Of a stretch of 40,874 nucleotides of DNA, positions 17,166-26,283 are shown piece by piece. Position 1 is the first letter of the stretch, and each line of letters opens with the position of its first letter. The position numbers and the translations under genes were made by a program. Below the pieces are notes generated by a model. That model made no database searches and had not been told where the DNA came from. It worked only from the letters and a program-made list of their open reading frames with translations. The stretch comes from an uncultured Alphaproteobacteria bacterium (GTDB taxonomy: Bacteria > Pseudomonadota > Alphaproteobacteria > Methylaequorales > Methylaequoraceae), in assembly GCA_902563505.1 (NCBI GenBank), contig CACEXK010000011.1, positions 1 through 40,874 on the forward strand, read 5' to 3'.

Positions 17166-18416
17166 TTAATTATAAATTTCTTCTATAATAGAGCTTACTT
17201 TCTTTGATTCCATAGCACACATTTTTTTAAAGTTGTTAACAGTATTTTTCCAAAGCTTTTTATTTTTAAGGAGTGCTAATATTTTTTCTTCCAATTCTTC
17301 GATATTTTTGGCTCTAAAACCTGACTTTGTCTCTATAATTTTCTTCTCAATTTCACAAAAGTTTTGCATATATTGTCCAAAGATTAATGCACAATCAAAA
17401 TTATTTGTTTCAATAGGGTTGTGTCCTCCATTATTTACAAATGAACCTCCAACAATAGAAATATGAGATAATTTAAAAAATAATCCAAGTTCACCAAAAC
17501 TATCTACAATATAAAACTTTTTATTTTTAATTGAATTTCTTTGTTGAGATCTTATTGCAAAGTTTATTTTATTTTTTTTGCAGTTTTGTTGAATACTTTT
17601 ACTGATTATTGGATGTCTTGGAATAATAATAAAAAAAAGATTATTGATTTTTTTTCCCAGGGACTTTGAGCAATTTATTAAAAAAGTTTCTTCATTTCTG
17701 TGGCTACTAAATAAAGTTATTATTTTTTTACTTTTTAATTCTTTTTTTAGTTTTTTATATTCAGCTTGATCAAACTTTAACTGATCTGAGAGAAATTTTA
17801 AATTACCAGATAACTTAACATTTTTAGCACCTAAATCCTTAAATCTATTTTTAGATAAAATATCCTGGGCATAACAAATATCAATTTTTGAGAATATTTT
17901 TTTTGAAAAAAAATTTAATTTTTTCCAGAATTCAAATGATTTTTTAGACATCCTTGCATTTAAAATTACATACCTTAATTTTTTTTTTTTAATTTCATTA
18001 ATGATATTTGGCCATATCTCTGATTCCAAAAATACAGTGAGATCTGGATTCCATTTGTTTATAAATCGTTTGATAATAAAACTTATATCTAATGGTGAAA
18101 ATATTAAAATTATTCTCTTATCTAAATTAGAAATCAGATTATAAGCTGATAGGGTTGAAGTGCTAAGTAAAATGGTTGATTTTGGGAATCTTTTTAAAAT
18201 CTTATTAGCAATAATTAAACCCGACTTAGCCTCACCAATACTAACTCCATTAATCCAAATAAGTTTTCCTTTGGGTCTTTTTCTTTTGTCAAAAAAAAAA
18301 AATTTTTCTTTAATACTTTTTAGATTTTCTTTAGATAATGAAAGTCTGATAAAAAAAAATAAAAGTACAAAAAAAGAAAAAAAATTTGAAAATTGTTTAT
18401 ATATAATTAAGGCCAT
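17166..18416 (-). CDS. waaA: 3-deoxy-D-manno-octulosonic acid (Kdo) transferase
   Basis: WaaA adds Kdo from CMP-Kdo to lipid IVA on the inner face of the membrane. A membrane anchor (about residues 8-26) is followed by the GT-B fold. GVSIGEAKS contains catalytic E62. ESEIWPN, LNARMS and the C-terminal VGGSFVNNGGHNPIE motif for the sugar nucleotide are clear. The gene has T12 tracts at 18291-18302 and 17979-17990 (A or T runs in the coding sense). It starts immediately after the stop of the acyltransferase gene and is co-oriented with lpxK. Confidence 0.95.
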   Translation of the reverse strand: MALIIYKQFSNFFSFFVLLFFFIRLSLSKENLKSIKEKFFFFDKRKRPKGKLIWINGVSIGEAKSGLIIANKILKRFPKSTILLSTSTLSAYNLISNLDKRIILIFSPLDISFIIKRFINKWNPDLTVFLESEIWPNIINEIKKKKLRYVILNARMSKKSFEFWKKLNFFSKKIFSKIDICYAQDILSKNRFKDLGAKNVKLSGNLKFLSDQLKFDQAEYKKLKKELKSKKIITLFSSHRNEETFLINCSKSLGKKINNLFFIIIPRHPIISKSIQQNCKKNKINFAIRSQQRNSIKNKKFYIVDSFGELGLFFKLSHISIVGGSFVNNGGHNPIETNNFDCALIFGQYMQNFCEIEKKIIETKSGFRAKNIEELEEKILALLKNKKLWKNTVNNFKKMCAMESKKVSSIIEEIYN

Positions 18417-19073
18417 TTATTTTGAGAGATTTTCTGATAATTTTGTAACCCTTTTTAGTTCTTCGTTAACTATTTCTAGATTATTATCTAAATTTTTACT
18501 TGGATCATATTTAATTGGATTTCCCCAAACTGCAACAAACTTATTAAATGGAAATACAAAAACAAAGCTATCCCATGACTTTAACTTGATTTTAAATCTA
18601 GCTGAGTAGCTGAGTGGAATGATTATTGAATTAGTTTTTTTTTGAAGAGAAATTATTCCCTCTTTAACTTTTTCTTTTGGTCCTCTTGGACCATCTGGAG
18701 TTATTCCCACAGTATTAAAAATTTTTAATTCTTCAATTATTTTTTTGGCAGAAGAAATTTTTTTTTTGTTTGACGATCCTGAAATTGTATCGATTCCTAA
18801 GTGAGATACTGCATTTGAGATTATTCTTCCATCACGATGTTCTGAAATTAGCATTTTGAATTTTGTTTGATAATTCCAACAAAATGGAGCCATTAACATC
18901 CTATTATGCCAAAAACAAACTAAGATACTTTTTTTCTTTTTTAAGTTTTTTTTAATTGATTCATCATTTTTTACATACCATAGTGAGGTATTAAAACAAA
19001 TTTTGATATAGAATGATATCAACCAACCTAATAATTCCTGGGTATATTTATGTTTAAGAAAGTTTTTTATCAT
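18417..19073 (-). CDS. DUF374 lysophospholipid-acyltransferase-like protein
   Basis: A membrane-associated acyltransferase-like protein of the DUF374 group. CFWHNRMLMAP corresponds to the acyltransferase block I region, and GITPDGPRGPKEKVKEG is the signature of the family. Placement between waaA and msbA suggests it adds an acyl chain to lipid A or a related lipid; no member-specific substrate can be read from the sequence. ATG 19073 gives the family-like start MIKNFLKHK. ATG 19100 is in frame upstream and would enlarge the overlap with msbA from 20 to 47 bases. Confidence 0.88.
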   Translation of the reverse strand: MIKNFLKHKYTQELLGWLISFYIKICFNTSLWYVKNDESIKKNLKKKKSILVCFWHNRMLMAPFCWNYQTKFKMLISEHRDGRIISNAVSHLGIDTISGSSNKKKISSAKKIIEELKIFNTVGITPDGPRGPKEKVKEGIISLQKKTNSIIIPLSYSARFKIKLKSWDSFVFVFPFNKFVAVWGNPIKYDPSKNLDNNLEIVNEELKRVTKLSENLSK

Positions 19074-20835
19074 TAATATTTTTCTTAAATTGTAATTCAT
19101 AAAGGTTTTTGTATATTGCTGAACTTTTTAAAAGTTCTTTATGCTTTCCAATATCATTTATTTCTCCATTATGTATTAAAACGATTTTATCCGCATCAAT
19201 TATTGTTGATAATCTGTGAGCAATTATTAACGATGTTTTGTTTTTCATTAATTTTCCTAATGACAGGTGAATTTTTTTTTCGGATCTCGAATCTAACGCT
19301 GATGTAGCCTCATCTAATAAAAGAAATGGAGAGTTTTTAAGAAATGCTCTTGCTATCGCAACTCTTTGTTTTTGACCTCCTGACAATTTAACTCCTTTTT
19401 CACCTACAACCTCTTTTAGTCCTTTGGGAAATTTTCTAATGAATTCGCTGCAGTTAGCTTTCTTACAGGCATCACGAACTTCTTTTTCCCCAACACCTTT
19501 CATTCCGTAAGTTATATTATACTTTAGAGTTTCATCAAAGAGAACAATATCTTGACTTACTAAAGAGAAGTGACTCCTCAGGAAATCGAAACTTAAATCT
19601 CTAATATCGATGTCTCCAATGGTAATTCTTCCTTTTTGTATCTCATAAAATCTAGGTAACAAATTAAGTAGGGTTGTTTTTCCTGCTCCAGAGTAGCCTA
19701 CTAAAGCAACCTTCTCTCCTTTCAAAATTTCTAGATTAATATTTTTTAGATTTTTTAGTTTAGACCCATCATATTTAAAAGATACATTGGAAAAGAACAA
19801 ATCGTATGATTTATTTATCTCTAAGTGATGATCTTTGTTTTTCAGATTTTCAATAATTAATGGTTTAGTATCTATGATATCAAAAACTCTCTCCGCAGAA
19901 GCCATTGCCATTTGGAGTGTTGCATTCAAACTAGCAAGAGATTTTATTGGCTGGTAAGCCATTAGCAAAGCTGTTAGAAAAGAGAAAAATGTTCCTGGAG
20001 TAGTACTTCCTGATATAACCTGACTTCCTCCAATAAAAATTATAGCAGCAATTGCTATTCCTCCAATAGTTTCCATTAGTGGTCTGGATATTGAATTAAC
20101 ACGACTTGATTTAAAAGTTAAATTAAATAAATTATTAATTTCAACACCTATTTTATCCTCCTCAATTTTTTCGGCATTAAAGGATTTTATAGTTTTAATT
20201 GCTTGCATAGATTCAGTTAATTTTTTTGTGAATGTACCAAATCCAACTTGTGTATTTTTTGATATTTTTCTCAATCTTCTCCCAATTCTTGAAATAGGAT
20301 ATATAACCAATGGGAAGACGAGTATTGCTACTAATGCCAATTTAAAATCATGAAAAAACATCACTCCCACTAGAAAAATAAATGTAAGACTATCTTTAAC
20401 GATATTAATTATAACATTATGTACACCCCTTGAAAGAGAACCAACATCAGCTAAAAACCTTGATACTAGTGTGCCAGAATTTGTTTTGCTGAAATATGAC
20501 ATATCACATTTCAGCAATGATTTAAGCATATTTAATTGTAATTCGGAGACCATCTTGTAGCCCACGAAACTCATAAGTATGGACTGATAATATGATGCTA
20601 TACCTTTTATAATTGCAACTATTAGAACTGCTAAAGGAATTATAATAATTAGTTTTTGATTTTTATTAATAAATATTTCATCTAAAACTGGTTGCATCAT
20701 CCATGCATTAATTGCTGTCGCTGCAGCAACTAAAGTCATACAAAAAACTGAAATTACAAGCTTAAAAGTATGCTTTTTTATATACTCATTGAATAATCTT
20801 TGAACTATTTTTGCAGTAGAATTATTCTGATTCAC
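19054..20835 (-). CDS. msbA: Lipid A export ABC transporter, MsbA type
   Basis: A half-transporter with fused membrane and ATPase domains that, as a dimer, flips lipid A-core across the inner membrane. Six hydrophobic segments occupy about residues 20-310. The nucleotide-binding domain (about 340-580) has Walker A GYSGAGKTT, signature LSGGQKQR, Walker B LLLDEATSALD and a switch histidine in IAHRLST. The assignment as lipid A flippase rests on the lpxK-waaA context; other ABCB-type exporters share these motifs. The start is GTG in a GTGA overlap with the cysQ stop. Confidence 0.9.
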   Translation of the reverse strand: MNQNNSTAKIVQRLFNEYIKKHTFKLVISVFCMTLVAAATAINAWMMQPVLDEIFINKNQKLIIIIPLAVLIVAIIKGIASYYQSILMSFVGYKMVSELQLNMLKSLLKCDMSYFSKTNSGTLVSRFLADVGSLSRGVHNVIINIVKDSLTFIFLVGVMFFHDFKLALVAILVFPLVIYPISRIGRRLRKISKNTQVGFGTFTKKLTESMQAIKTIKSFNAEKIEEDKIGVEINNLFNLTFKSSRVNSISRPLMETIGGIAIAAIIFIGGSQVISGSTTPGTFFSFLTALLMAYQPIKSLASLNATLQMAMASAERVFDIIDTKPLIIENLKNKDHHLEINKSYDLFFSNVSFKYDGSKLKNLKNINLEILKGEKVALVGYSGAGKTTLLNLLPRFYEIQKGRITIGDIDIRDLSFDFLRSHFSLVSQDIVLFDETLKYNITYGMKGVGEKEVRDACKKANCSEFIRKFPKGLKEVVGEKGVKLSGGQKQRVAIARAFLKNSPFLLLDEATSALDSRSEKKIHLSLGKLMKNKTSLIIAHRLSTIIDADKIVLIHNGEINDIGKHKELLKSSAIYKNLYELQFKKNINDKKLS

Positions 20836-21626
20836 AATTCCCTCTTGTTTATTTGATTCTTGAATTCTGATAAGATAAATCTATTGGATGCTAAAACAGA
20901 ATTAATTTTAAGATCCGCACTGTTGTAAATTATTTTTTTCCCACATATCTCTTCAATTTTGCCGCCAGATTCAGTTAAAATAAGATCAGCGGCTGCAAGG
21001 TCCCAATCATTTTTTTTTGTAAAGCTCAAAGCTACATCAACTTCGCCTTTTGCGACCAATGCAATCTTGTATGCGATCGAACCCATCTTGGTAACTGTTA
21101 AATTCTTTAGAAAATTATATTCAGAGAGTTTTTTTGATTCAGAACTACTTATTGCAAAAGAACATAGATTTAGTTTTTTTTTATTATTAACAGATAGTTT
21201 CTGATCATTACAAAATGCACCATTATTTTTTTTTGCATAAAAAAGTTCTTTTGTCTCGGGATTAACGATCATTCCAATTATTGGCTGTGTTCTTTTTAAT
21301 AAAGCCAAAGAAATTGTATATTCAGGTTTCCCATCTATATATGATCTTGTACCATCAATAGGATCTAAACACCAAAAGTAATCAGAATTAAAACGCGATT
21401 TATTATCCTCTGACTCTTCAGATAACCAACCAAATTCAGGTGTCAGCTTTGAAAAAAAATTCATCAAAAAATTATTTATTTTAATATCAGCATCAGTTAC
21501 AGGCTGATTTTTAGATTTGTATCGTATTGAAGCTTTTCCCTGAAGCTGTTTTGCAATTTCTCCTGCTTCCAATAATACTTTCTTCAAAGATTTTTCTAAG
21601 CTATTAATAAAAATATGATTGTCCAA
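20832..21626 (-). CDS. cysQ: 3'(2'),5'-bisphosphate nucleotidase / inositol monophosphatase family
   Basis: A Mg-dependent, lithium-sensitive-type phosphatase. Metal-binding residues are in GWLSEESE, WCLDPIDGTRSYIDG and WDLAAADLILTESGG. The pattern is closest to alphaproteobacterial proteins labelled CysQ, which remove the 3' phosphate from PAP made during sulfate assimilation or coenzyme A use. An inositol-1-phosphatase role cannot be excluded by motif alone. The start is TTG at 21626, directly after the pmbA stop; no later ATG would preserve the N-terminal helix. Position between pmbA and lipopolysaccharide genes is conserved in the class. Confidence 0.86.
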   Translation of the reverse strand: MDNHIFINSLEKSLKKVLLEAGEIAKQLQGKASIRYKSKNQPVTDADIKINNFLMNFFSKLTPEFGWLSEESEDNKSRFNSDYFWCLDPIDGTRSYIDGKPEYTISLALLKRTQPIIGMIVNPETKELFYAKKNNGAFCNDQKLSVNNKKKLNLCSFAISSSESKKLSEYNFLKNLTVTKMGSIAYKIALVAKGEVDVALSFTKKNDWDLAAADLILTESGGKIEEICGKKIIYNSADLKINSVLASNRFILSEFKNQINKREL

Positions 21627-22967
21627 TTATATTCCACCAAGTGTAAGGTTTTCAACAAAAAGAGATGGTGCATTAATTCCATAATTGAATTCTAAATCAT
21701 CGGATGGCACAAGTGAGGAAAATATATTTTTTAAATTGCCAGCAATAGTTATTTCTGTAACTGGAAATGAGATTTTTCCTTTCTCAATCCAAAATCCTGA
21801 CGCTCCTCTACTATAGTCACCATTTGAGTAATTGATTGAACTTCCCATTAGTTCAGTAACTAATAGCCCCCTTTTCATAGATCCTATAATATCATTCTTA
21901 GAATTTTTTCCATTTTCTAAATAGAGATTGGAATATGATGCAGCTGGAATTGATGAGGCTGATCTTGAGGCATGCCCGGTTGGTTGTTCTTTTAATTGTC
22001 TTGCAGAGCTAAGACTATTGTAAAAAAAATTTAAACGGCCATCTTCCACTAAAAATTTTTTACTAGTTGGTATTCCCTCACTATCAACAATTCGGGATCT
22101 TAGTTTTCTTTTCATTAAAGGATGATCAATAATATTAATTCCTTTTTTGAATATTCTTTTATTCTTTTTATCTTTAAGAAAACTTGTTCCCTTTATTACA
22201 GAAATTGCATTTGATGCATTAAATAGATTACTTAGAAGGCTAGACGAGACCTTAGAGTCAAAAAAAACATCACATTTACATGTTTTTATTTTTCGTGCAT
22301 TGAGTTTTTTCACAGCTTCTTTTGAAACTTTTTCACCTATTTTTTTCATATTCCCTAAATCTTGAAAAAAAACCTTTGATTTATAATCATAGGCACGTTC
22401 CATAGATTTTGAATTTCCGGCTAGAACAGCAACTATAAAATCAGAGTGAGTTTTATTTGATTGGTTTACAAATCCATTCGAACCCATAAGAATACTTTTT
22501 GTTTTTGAAAAGGCAATTTCTGCTCCTTCGGAGTTAATGATTTTATTATTTTTTAATGCAGCATTTTCTAATTCAAGCACCTTGTTATTAATTTCTTCTA
22601 ATGAAGGTTCATAGGAGTCATTAAGCTCTAATTTTGAAACTTCATTTTCATTAAAATTTTTGATCTGATTTTTATTGGCTAAACCACAAAATTTATTTTG
22701 TGGAACTACTTTTACCATTTCAACAACTTTATTAGTCAAATCATCCAAATTTTTTGGCTCAAGGTTTGTAGTCGAAATTATGGACTGTTTTTTATTTTTT
22801 ATAGTTCTTATCCCAATTTCTTTGATTTCGGAGGTTTCTGTTCTTTCAATTTTACCCAATCTTGAGGATGAGCTTATTGTTTTATTTTCAGAATAAATGA
22901 TATCAGATTCATCACATCCCTTTTTTTTTAATTTTTTTAAAATTTCTTCTAGAAAATTTTTATTCAT
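21627..22967 (-). CDS. pmbA: Metalloprotease subunit PmbA (TldE)
   Basis: PmbA/TldE pairs with TldD to form a protease that in E. coli degrades CcdA and matures microcin B17. This 446-residue protein shows the PmbA pattern and lacks an HExxxH zinc site, as expected for the non-catalytic chain. Blocks such as GIRTIKNKKQ, HASRSASSIPAAS and YSRGASGFWIE are family features. Its partner TldD is encoded at 26566-27966 on the same strand, about 3.6 kb away. It is the first gene of the minus-strand block that runs to lpxK. Confidence 0.93.
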   Translation of the reverse strand: MNKNFLEEILKKLKKKGCDESDIIYSENKTISSSSRLGKIERTETSEIKEIGIRTIKNKKQSIISTTNLEPKNLDDLTNKVVEMVKVVPQNKFCGLANKNQIKNFNENEVSKLELNDSYEPSLEEINNKVLELENAALKNNKIINSEGAEIAFSKTKSILMGSNGFVNQSNKTHSDFIVAVLAGNSKSMERAYDYKSKVFFQDLGNMKKIGEKVSKEAVKKLNARKIKTCKCDVFFDSKVSSSLLSNLFNASNAISVIKGTSFLKDKKNKRIFKKGINIIDHPLMKRKLRSRIVDSEGIPTSKKFLVEDGRLNFFYNSLSSARQLKEQPTGHASRSASSIPAASYSNLYLENGKNSKNDIIGSMKRGLLVTELMGSSINYSNGDYSRGASGFWIEKGKISFPVTEITIAGNLKNIFSSLVPSDDLEFNYGINAPSLFVENLTLGGI

Positions 22968-23026
22968 AAGATAATAATTTATATTTGAATTTCTTATAAT
23001 TACAAGTCTAACTAAACTATTTTAAA
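22968..23026. promoter_or_regulatory. Divergent promoter region pmbA / DUF4170
   Basis: These 59 bases must carry start signals for both neighbours. On the plus strand TATAAT at 22995-23000 is a perfect -10 box, 26 bases before the DUF4170 ATG, without a good -35. On the minus strand TTGTAA (23005-23000) and TATAAA (22983-22978) are separated by 16 bases and would start transcription almost at the pmbA ATG. In such AT-rich DNA chance matches are common, so both remain tentative. Confidence 0.35.
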
Positions 23027-23212
23027 ATGAGCTACTGGGTAATAGGCGGAACATACAAAGACACAAAATTTAAAGAGATTGAAGATGGACATAAACTTCA
23101 AAAATATGGCCCTTTCAATTCCTATGAAGATGCAAAAATAAAATGGGATAAAATCTCGTGGCAAAATGTAGATAATTGTTTTGTGAGATTTATAATTTTA
23201 CCTCATAAATAA
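23027..23212 (+). CDS. DUF4170 small protein
   Basis: A 61-residue cytoplasmic protein of the DUF4170 family, found mainly in Alphaproteobacteria and without known function. The family pattern is present: YWVIGGTYKDTKF at the start, YGPFNSYEDAKIKW in the middle and a C-terminal VDNCFVRFII. In relatives the gene sits beside the pmbA-cysQ-waaA cluster, and here it is divergent from pmbA. Its last 10 bases overlap the convergent ubiA. No signal peptide or membrane segment is seen. Confidence 0.85.
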   Translation: MSYWVIGGTYKDTKFKEIEDGHKLQKYGPFNSYEDAKIKWDKISWQNVDNCFVRFIILPHK

Positions 23213-24072
23213 TTTTGTGTGAATATCAAAAGTGACAGTATTGAACCTGTAAAAACACTAGAATCAAAAATCTTTTTATATGGAACTCTTTTTTTAAATG
23301 CATAAACTTGTAGGCTAAAAAAAAGAATTATAAAAAAAATAGATATTAACTTAGAAATTACATTTCCATTCTCATTTAAGAAAAAAGCAATACTAATACA
23401 AATTAAACTTAGTGAAAAAATTAATGGGATTATTTGATCAGACTTATTTTCTATTTTAATCGATAAAGATTTAACACCAATTTTTTTGTCATCTTTCATG
23501 TCCTGAAATCCGTATATTGTGTCATAACCTACAGTGTAAAACACTCCACCTAAATACAGAAAAAAAATTCCTGAATTAAGCATAGTATTTTGAGTCAAGA
23601 AACCGATGACAATTCCCCAGTTAAAAACTATACCCAAAATAATTTGAGGAAAAAAAGTAATTCTTTTGAGTAATGGATAAACTATGACTAAAGGTATAAT
23701 AAAAAAACTAAATAATATAGCTTTTAGATTAAATTGAATTACTACAAATAAACCAATTAGTAGTTGGAAACATGTAAAAAAGAATGCTGTCTTAATGGAA
23801 ATTTCTTTACTAGCCAATGGTCTTTTTTTTGTTCGAGAAACCAACCTATCTAAATCTTTATCAAAAAAATCATTTATACAACAACCAGCACCTCTCATAA
23901 CAAAAGACCCAACAACAAAAAGAATAAAAATTTTTAATAAATTAGTTTCTGAGTTTATTTGATAAGACATCCCCCAAATACACGGCCAAAGTAATAAAAA
24001 AGCTCCAGTTGGATAGTTGTATCTTCCGAGTTTCAATAATATTTGAATATTTTCTAAAGAATTTTTAAACAT
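23203..24072 (-). CDS. ubiA: 4-hydroxybenzoate polyprenyltransferase
   Basis: UbiA attaches the polyprenyl tail to 4-hydroxybenzoate in ubiquinone synthesis. It is an integral membrane protein with about eight hydrophobic segments. The two Asp-rich Mg-diphosphate sites are NDFFDKDLD (about residue 67) and DTIYGFQDMKDD (about residue 185). The second motif separates it from heme O synthase, which is encoded elsewhere in the window. It has 289 residues. The gene is divergent from rsmE with 163 bases between, and convergent with DUF4170. Confidence 0.95.
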   Translation of the reverse strand: MFKNSLENIQILLKLGRYNYPTGAFLLLWPCIWGMSYQINSETNLLKIFILFVVGSFVMRGAGCCINDFFDKDLDRLVSRTKKRPLASKEISIKTAFFFTCFQLLIGLFVVIQFNLKAILFSFFIIPLVIVYPLLKRITFFPQIILGIVFNWGIVIGFLTQNTMLNSGIFFLYLGGVFYTVGYDTIYGFQDMKDDKKIGVKSLSIKIENKSDQIIPLIFSLSLICISIAFFLNENGNVISKLISIFFIILFFSLQVYAFKKRVPYKKIFDSSVFTGSILSLLIFTQNYL

Positions 24073-24235
24073 ATTTGACTATTAATATAAATTAGTTTTA
24101 GGATTAACTTAAATTCAATTTATAAAAATTTGAAAAATTAACTAATTTTCATCACTATAAAAATTAAACTTTACAAGAGTCTATTATTCTTTCTTTTAAA
24201 TAATATAGTTAAGTGATTATTAAAATATTGTTCTT
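24073..24235. other. Intergenic region between divergent ubiA and rsmE
   Basis: This is one of the two longest gaps in the window (163 bases) and is almost pure A/T. It should hold promoters for ubiA and the rsmE-gshA operon. A TTTACA at 24170-24175 and a TATAGT at 24204-24209 occur, but their spacing (28 bases) is too long for a standard sigma-70 site. No hairpin, repeat or small gene was recognised. Confidence 0.5.
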
Positions 24236-24937
24236 ATGACAAAGATAAGGTTATTTATAAAAAAAAAATTCATTTTTTCTAAAGAAATTGAAATTGATAG
24301 AGAAAAAGAGCATTACTTGAGACGTGTTATGAGGAAAAAAGATGGAGATAAGATTTATGTTTTTAATGAAGAAGAGGAGTGGAGAGCTAAGTTATCTATT
24401 AAAAATAAATTTAAAGTAATTCCAATTGATTTAGTAAGAAAAAAGCAGATACAAGATGATATTTGGGTATGTTTTAGTTTAATTAAATCAAAAAATATTA
24501 ATTATCTCATAGAAAAAATAACTGAAATTGGAGTAAAAAAAATTATACCTCTTATTACTGAGTACTCAGAAAGATTTAAAATAAATCATCATCGTTTAGA
24601 AAAGATTATGATAGAGGCAGTTGAGCAAAGTAACGCTATCCACATTCCTAGGCTTGAGAAAACTATGGATTTAAAACAATTTTTTAAAAATTTGGAAGAT
24701 GATAGGAAAATACTTTTTTGTGATGAGAGAAGGGAAGGCTTAAAGATTTCTGATATTCAATCAATAAAAAAAAATAAAATTGCTATTTTGGTCGGTCCGG
24801 TTGGAGGCTGGTCAGATAAAGACATAAATATTATTAAAAATAAGAATGTATTAAATATTAATTTGGGTAAGAATATCTTAAAAGCTGATACTGCAGCAAT
24901 AGTTTCATTGTCGATGGTTAAGGAATTTTTATTGTGA
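24236..24937 (+). CDS. rsmE: 16S rRNA (uracil1498-N3)-methyltransferase
   Basis: RsmE methylates N3 of U1498 in 16S rRNA. The N-terminal PUA-like part includes EKEHYLRRVMRKKDGD. The SPOUT methyltransferase domain has KITEIGVKKIIPLITEYSE and AVEQSNAIHIPRL. The knotted cofactor site is ILVGPVGGWSDKD and LGKNILKADTAAI. At 233 residues it is normal. The ATG at 24236 has no clear ribosome-binding site. The stop overlaps the gshA start as GTGA. The ubiA-rsmE-gshA neighbourhood is common in Alphaproteobacteria. Confidence 0.95.
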   Translation: MTKIRLFIKKKFIFSKEIEIDREKEHYLRRVMRKKDGDKIYVFNEEEEWRAKLSIKNKFKVIPIDLVRKKQIQDDIWVCFSLIKSKNINYLIEKITEIGVKKIIPLITEYSERFKINHHRLEKIMIEAVEQSNAIHIPRLEKTMDLKQFFKNLEDDRKILFCDERREGLKISDIQSIKKNKIAILVGPVGGWSDKDINIIKNKNVLNINLGKNILKADTAAIVSLSMVKEFLL

Positions 24938-26283
24938 AAAAACAAGATTTAATTTCATTTTTTGAAGATGGTTGCAAAGAAAAAACTGAATGGAGGATTG
25001 GAACTGAGCATGAAAAATTTGGTTTTAGAACTAATGATTTAAAGCCTATATCTTACCTAGATATTGAGAAAATTCTTTCAAGGTTAAGTGAGAAATTCCA
25101 TTGGGAAAAAATTTACGAGAATAGGAATATAATAGCATTATCCAGAAAAATGGCATCTATTACATTGGAACCTGGTGGTCAAATTGAGCTTTCAGGAGCT
25201 CCGTTGTCGAATCTTTTCGAGACATGTAAAGAGGTCAATCTTCATCAAAATGAACTATCCGATGTGTGTGAGGAGATGGGGATTGAATTTATGGGAATGG
25301 GTGTTCTGCCTAAATGGCAAAGAGAAGAAATAAAATTTATCCCAAAAGAGAGATATAAAATAATGGGTAAATATATGCCTAAAGTTGGAGAAAGGGGATT
25401 GGATATGATGCTGAGAACAGCAACAATTCAAGCTAACTATGATTTTTCTTCCGAAAACGATATGGTAAAAAAATTCCGTGTTAGTCAATCATTACAACCT
25501 GTTATAATTGCCCTCTACGCTAACTCACCTTTTCTAAACGGTAATCTTACAAATTATCTAAGTTTTAGGTCTCATATTTGGACTCAAACAGATAACAATA
25601 GATGTGGATTGTTATCTTTTGTATATGATAAGAGCTTTGGTTTTGAAAGATATGTTGATTATTTACTTGATGTTCCAATGTATTTTGTTATCAGAGATGG
25701 AAAGCATATTGATCTAACCGGTTATTCTTTCAGAGACTTCATGAAAGGAAAAGTAAAAAAAGGTTTAAATTTAGTTCCAAACTTTTCTGATTGGAAACTT
25801 CATATTACAACTGTCTTTCCGGAAGTAAGGTTGAAAAATTTCATAGAACTTAGAGCTGCAGACGGTGGCCCTTGGTCAAGGGTTTGTGCTCTTCCAGCTT
25901 TTTGGACAGGAATTCTGTATGATGAAGAAGTTTTAGATGATGTCTGGAATCTCATAAAACATTGGAATTTTTCTGAAATCATTGATTTTTACGAAAATAC
26001 AAGGATTGGAGGCCTTAAATCTAAAACTCCAGATAAAGAAAATTTAGAAGTTTTTTGCAAAAAAATAATTAATTTATCATCCAAGGGCTTAGAAAAAAGA
26101 AAGATCGAATTGGAAGGTAAAAATGAGTCTTCTTTTCTGGAGCCTCTTAAAAAAATCCTGAATTCAGGAATGTCTCCAGCCTCAGTTTGGAAAAAATTAT
26201 TTCTAGAGCAATGGGATAATAATATTGATATGTTATACAAGACGAATTACTTTAAGGCTTTGAAACTAAATGAAAAAATTTAA
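24934..26283 (+). CDS. gshA: Glutamate-cysteine ligase, plant/alphaproteobacterial type
   Basis: GshA joins glutamate and cysteine, the first and limiting step of glutathione synthesis. EWRIGTEHEKFGF near the N-terminus, ITLEPGGQIELSGAP and ELRAADGGPW are signatures of the plant and alphaproteobacterial branch (GCS2 superfamily). Its 449 residues fit that branch. The start is GTG at 24934 in a GTGA overlap with rsmE. gshB is not in the window. The chorismate mutase gene overlaps its last 14 bases. Confidence 0.95.
   Translation: MKKQDLISFFEDGCKEKTEWRIGTEHEKFGFRTNDLKPISYLDIEKILSRLSEKFHWEKIYENRNIIALSRKMASITLEPGGQIELSGAPLSNLFETCKEVNLHQNELSDVCEEMGIEFMGMGVLPKWQREEIKFIPKERYKIMGKYMPKVGERGLDMMLRTATIQANYDFSSENDMVKKFRVSQSLQPVIIALYANSPFLNGNLTNYLSFRSHIWTQTDNNRCGLLSFVYDKSFGFERYVDYLLDVPMYFVIRDGKHIDLTGYSFRDFMKGKVKKGLNLVPNFSDWKLHITTVFPEVRLKNFIELRAADGGPWSRVCALPAFWTGILYDEEVLDDVWNLIKHWNFSEIIDFYENTRIGGLKSKTPDKENLEVFCKKIINLSSKGLEKRKIELEGKNESSFLEPLKKILNSGMSPASVWKKLFLEQWDNNIDMLYKTNYFKALKLNEKI

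Noticed and set aside
23203-24072. Duplicate heme O synthase
   Set aside because: The second Asp-rich motif DTIYGFQDMKDD is that of UbiA; ctaB is the separate gene at 30579-31490.
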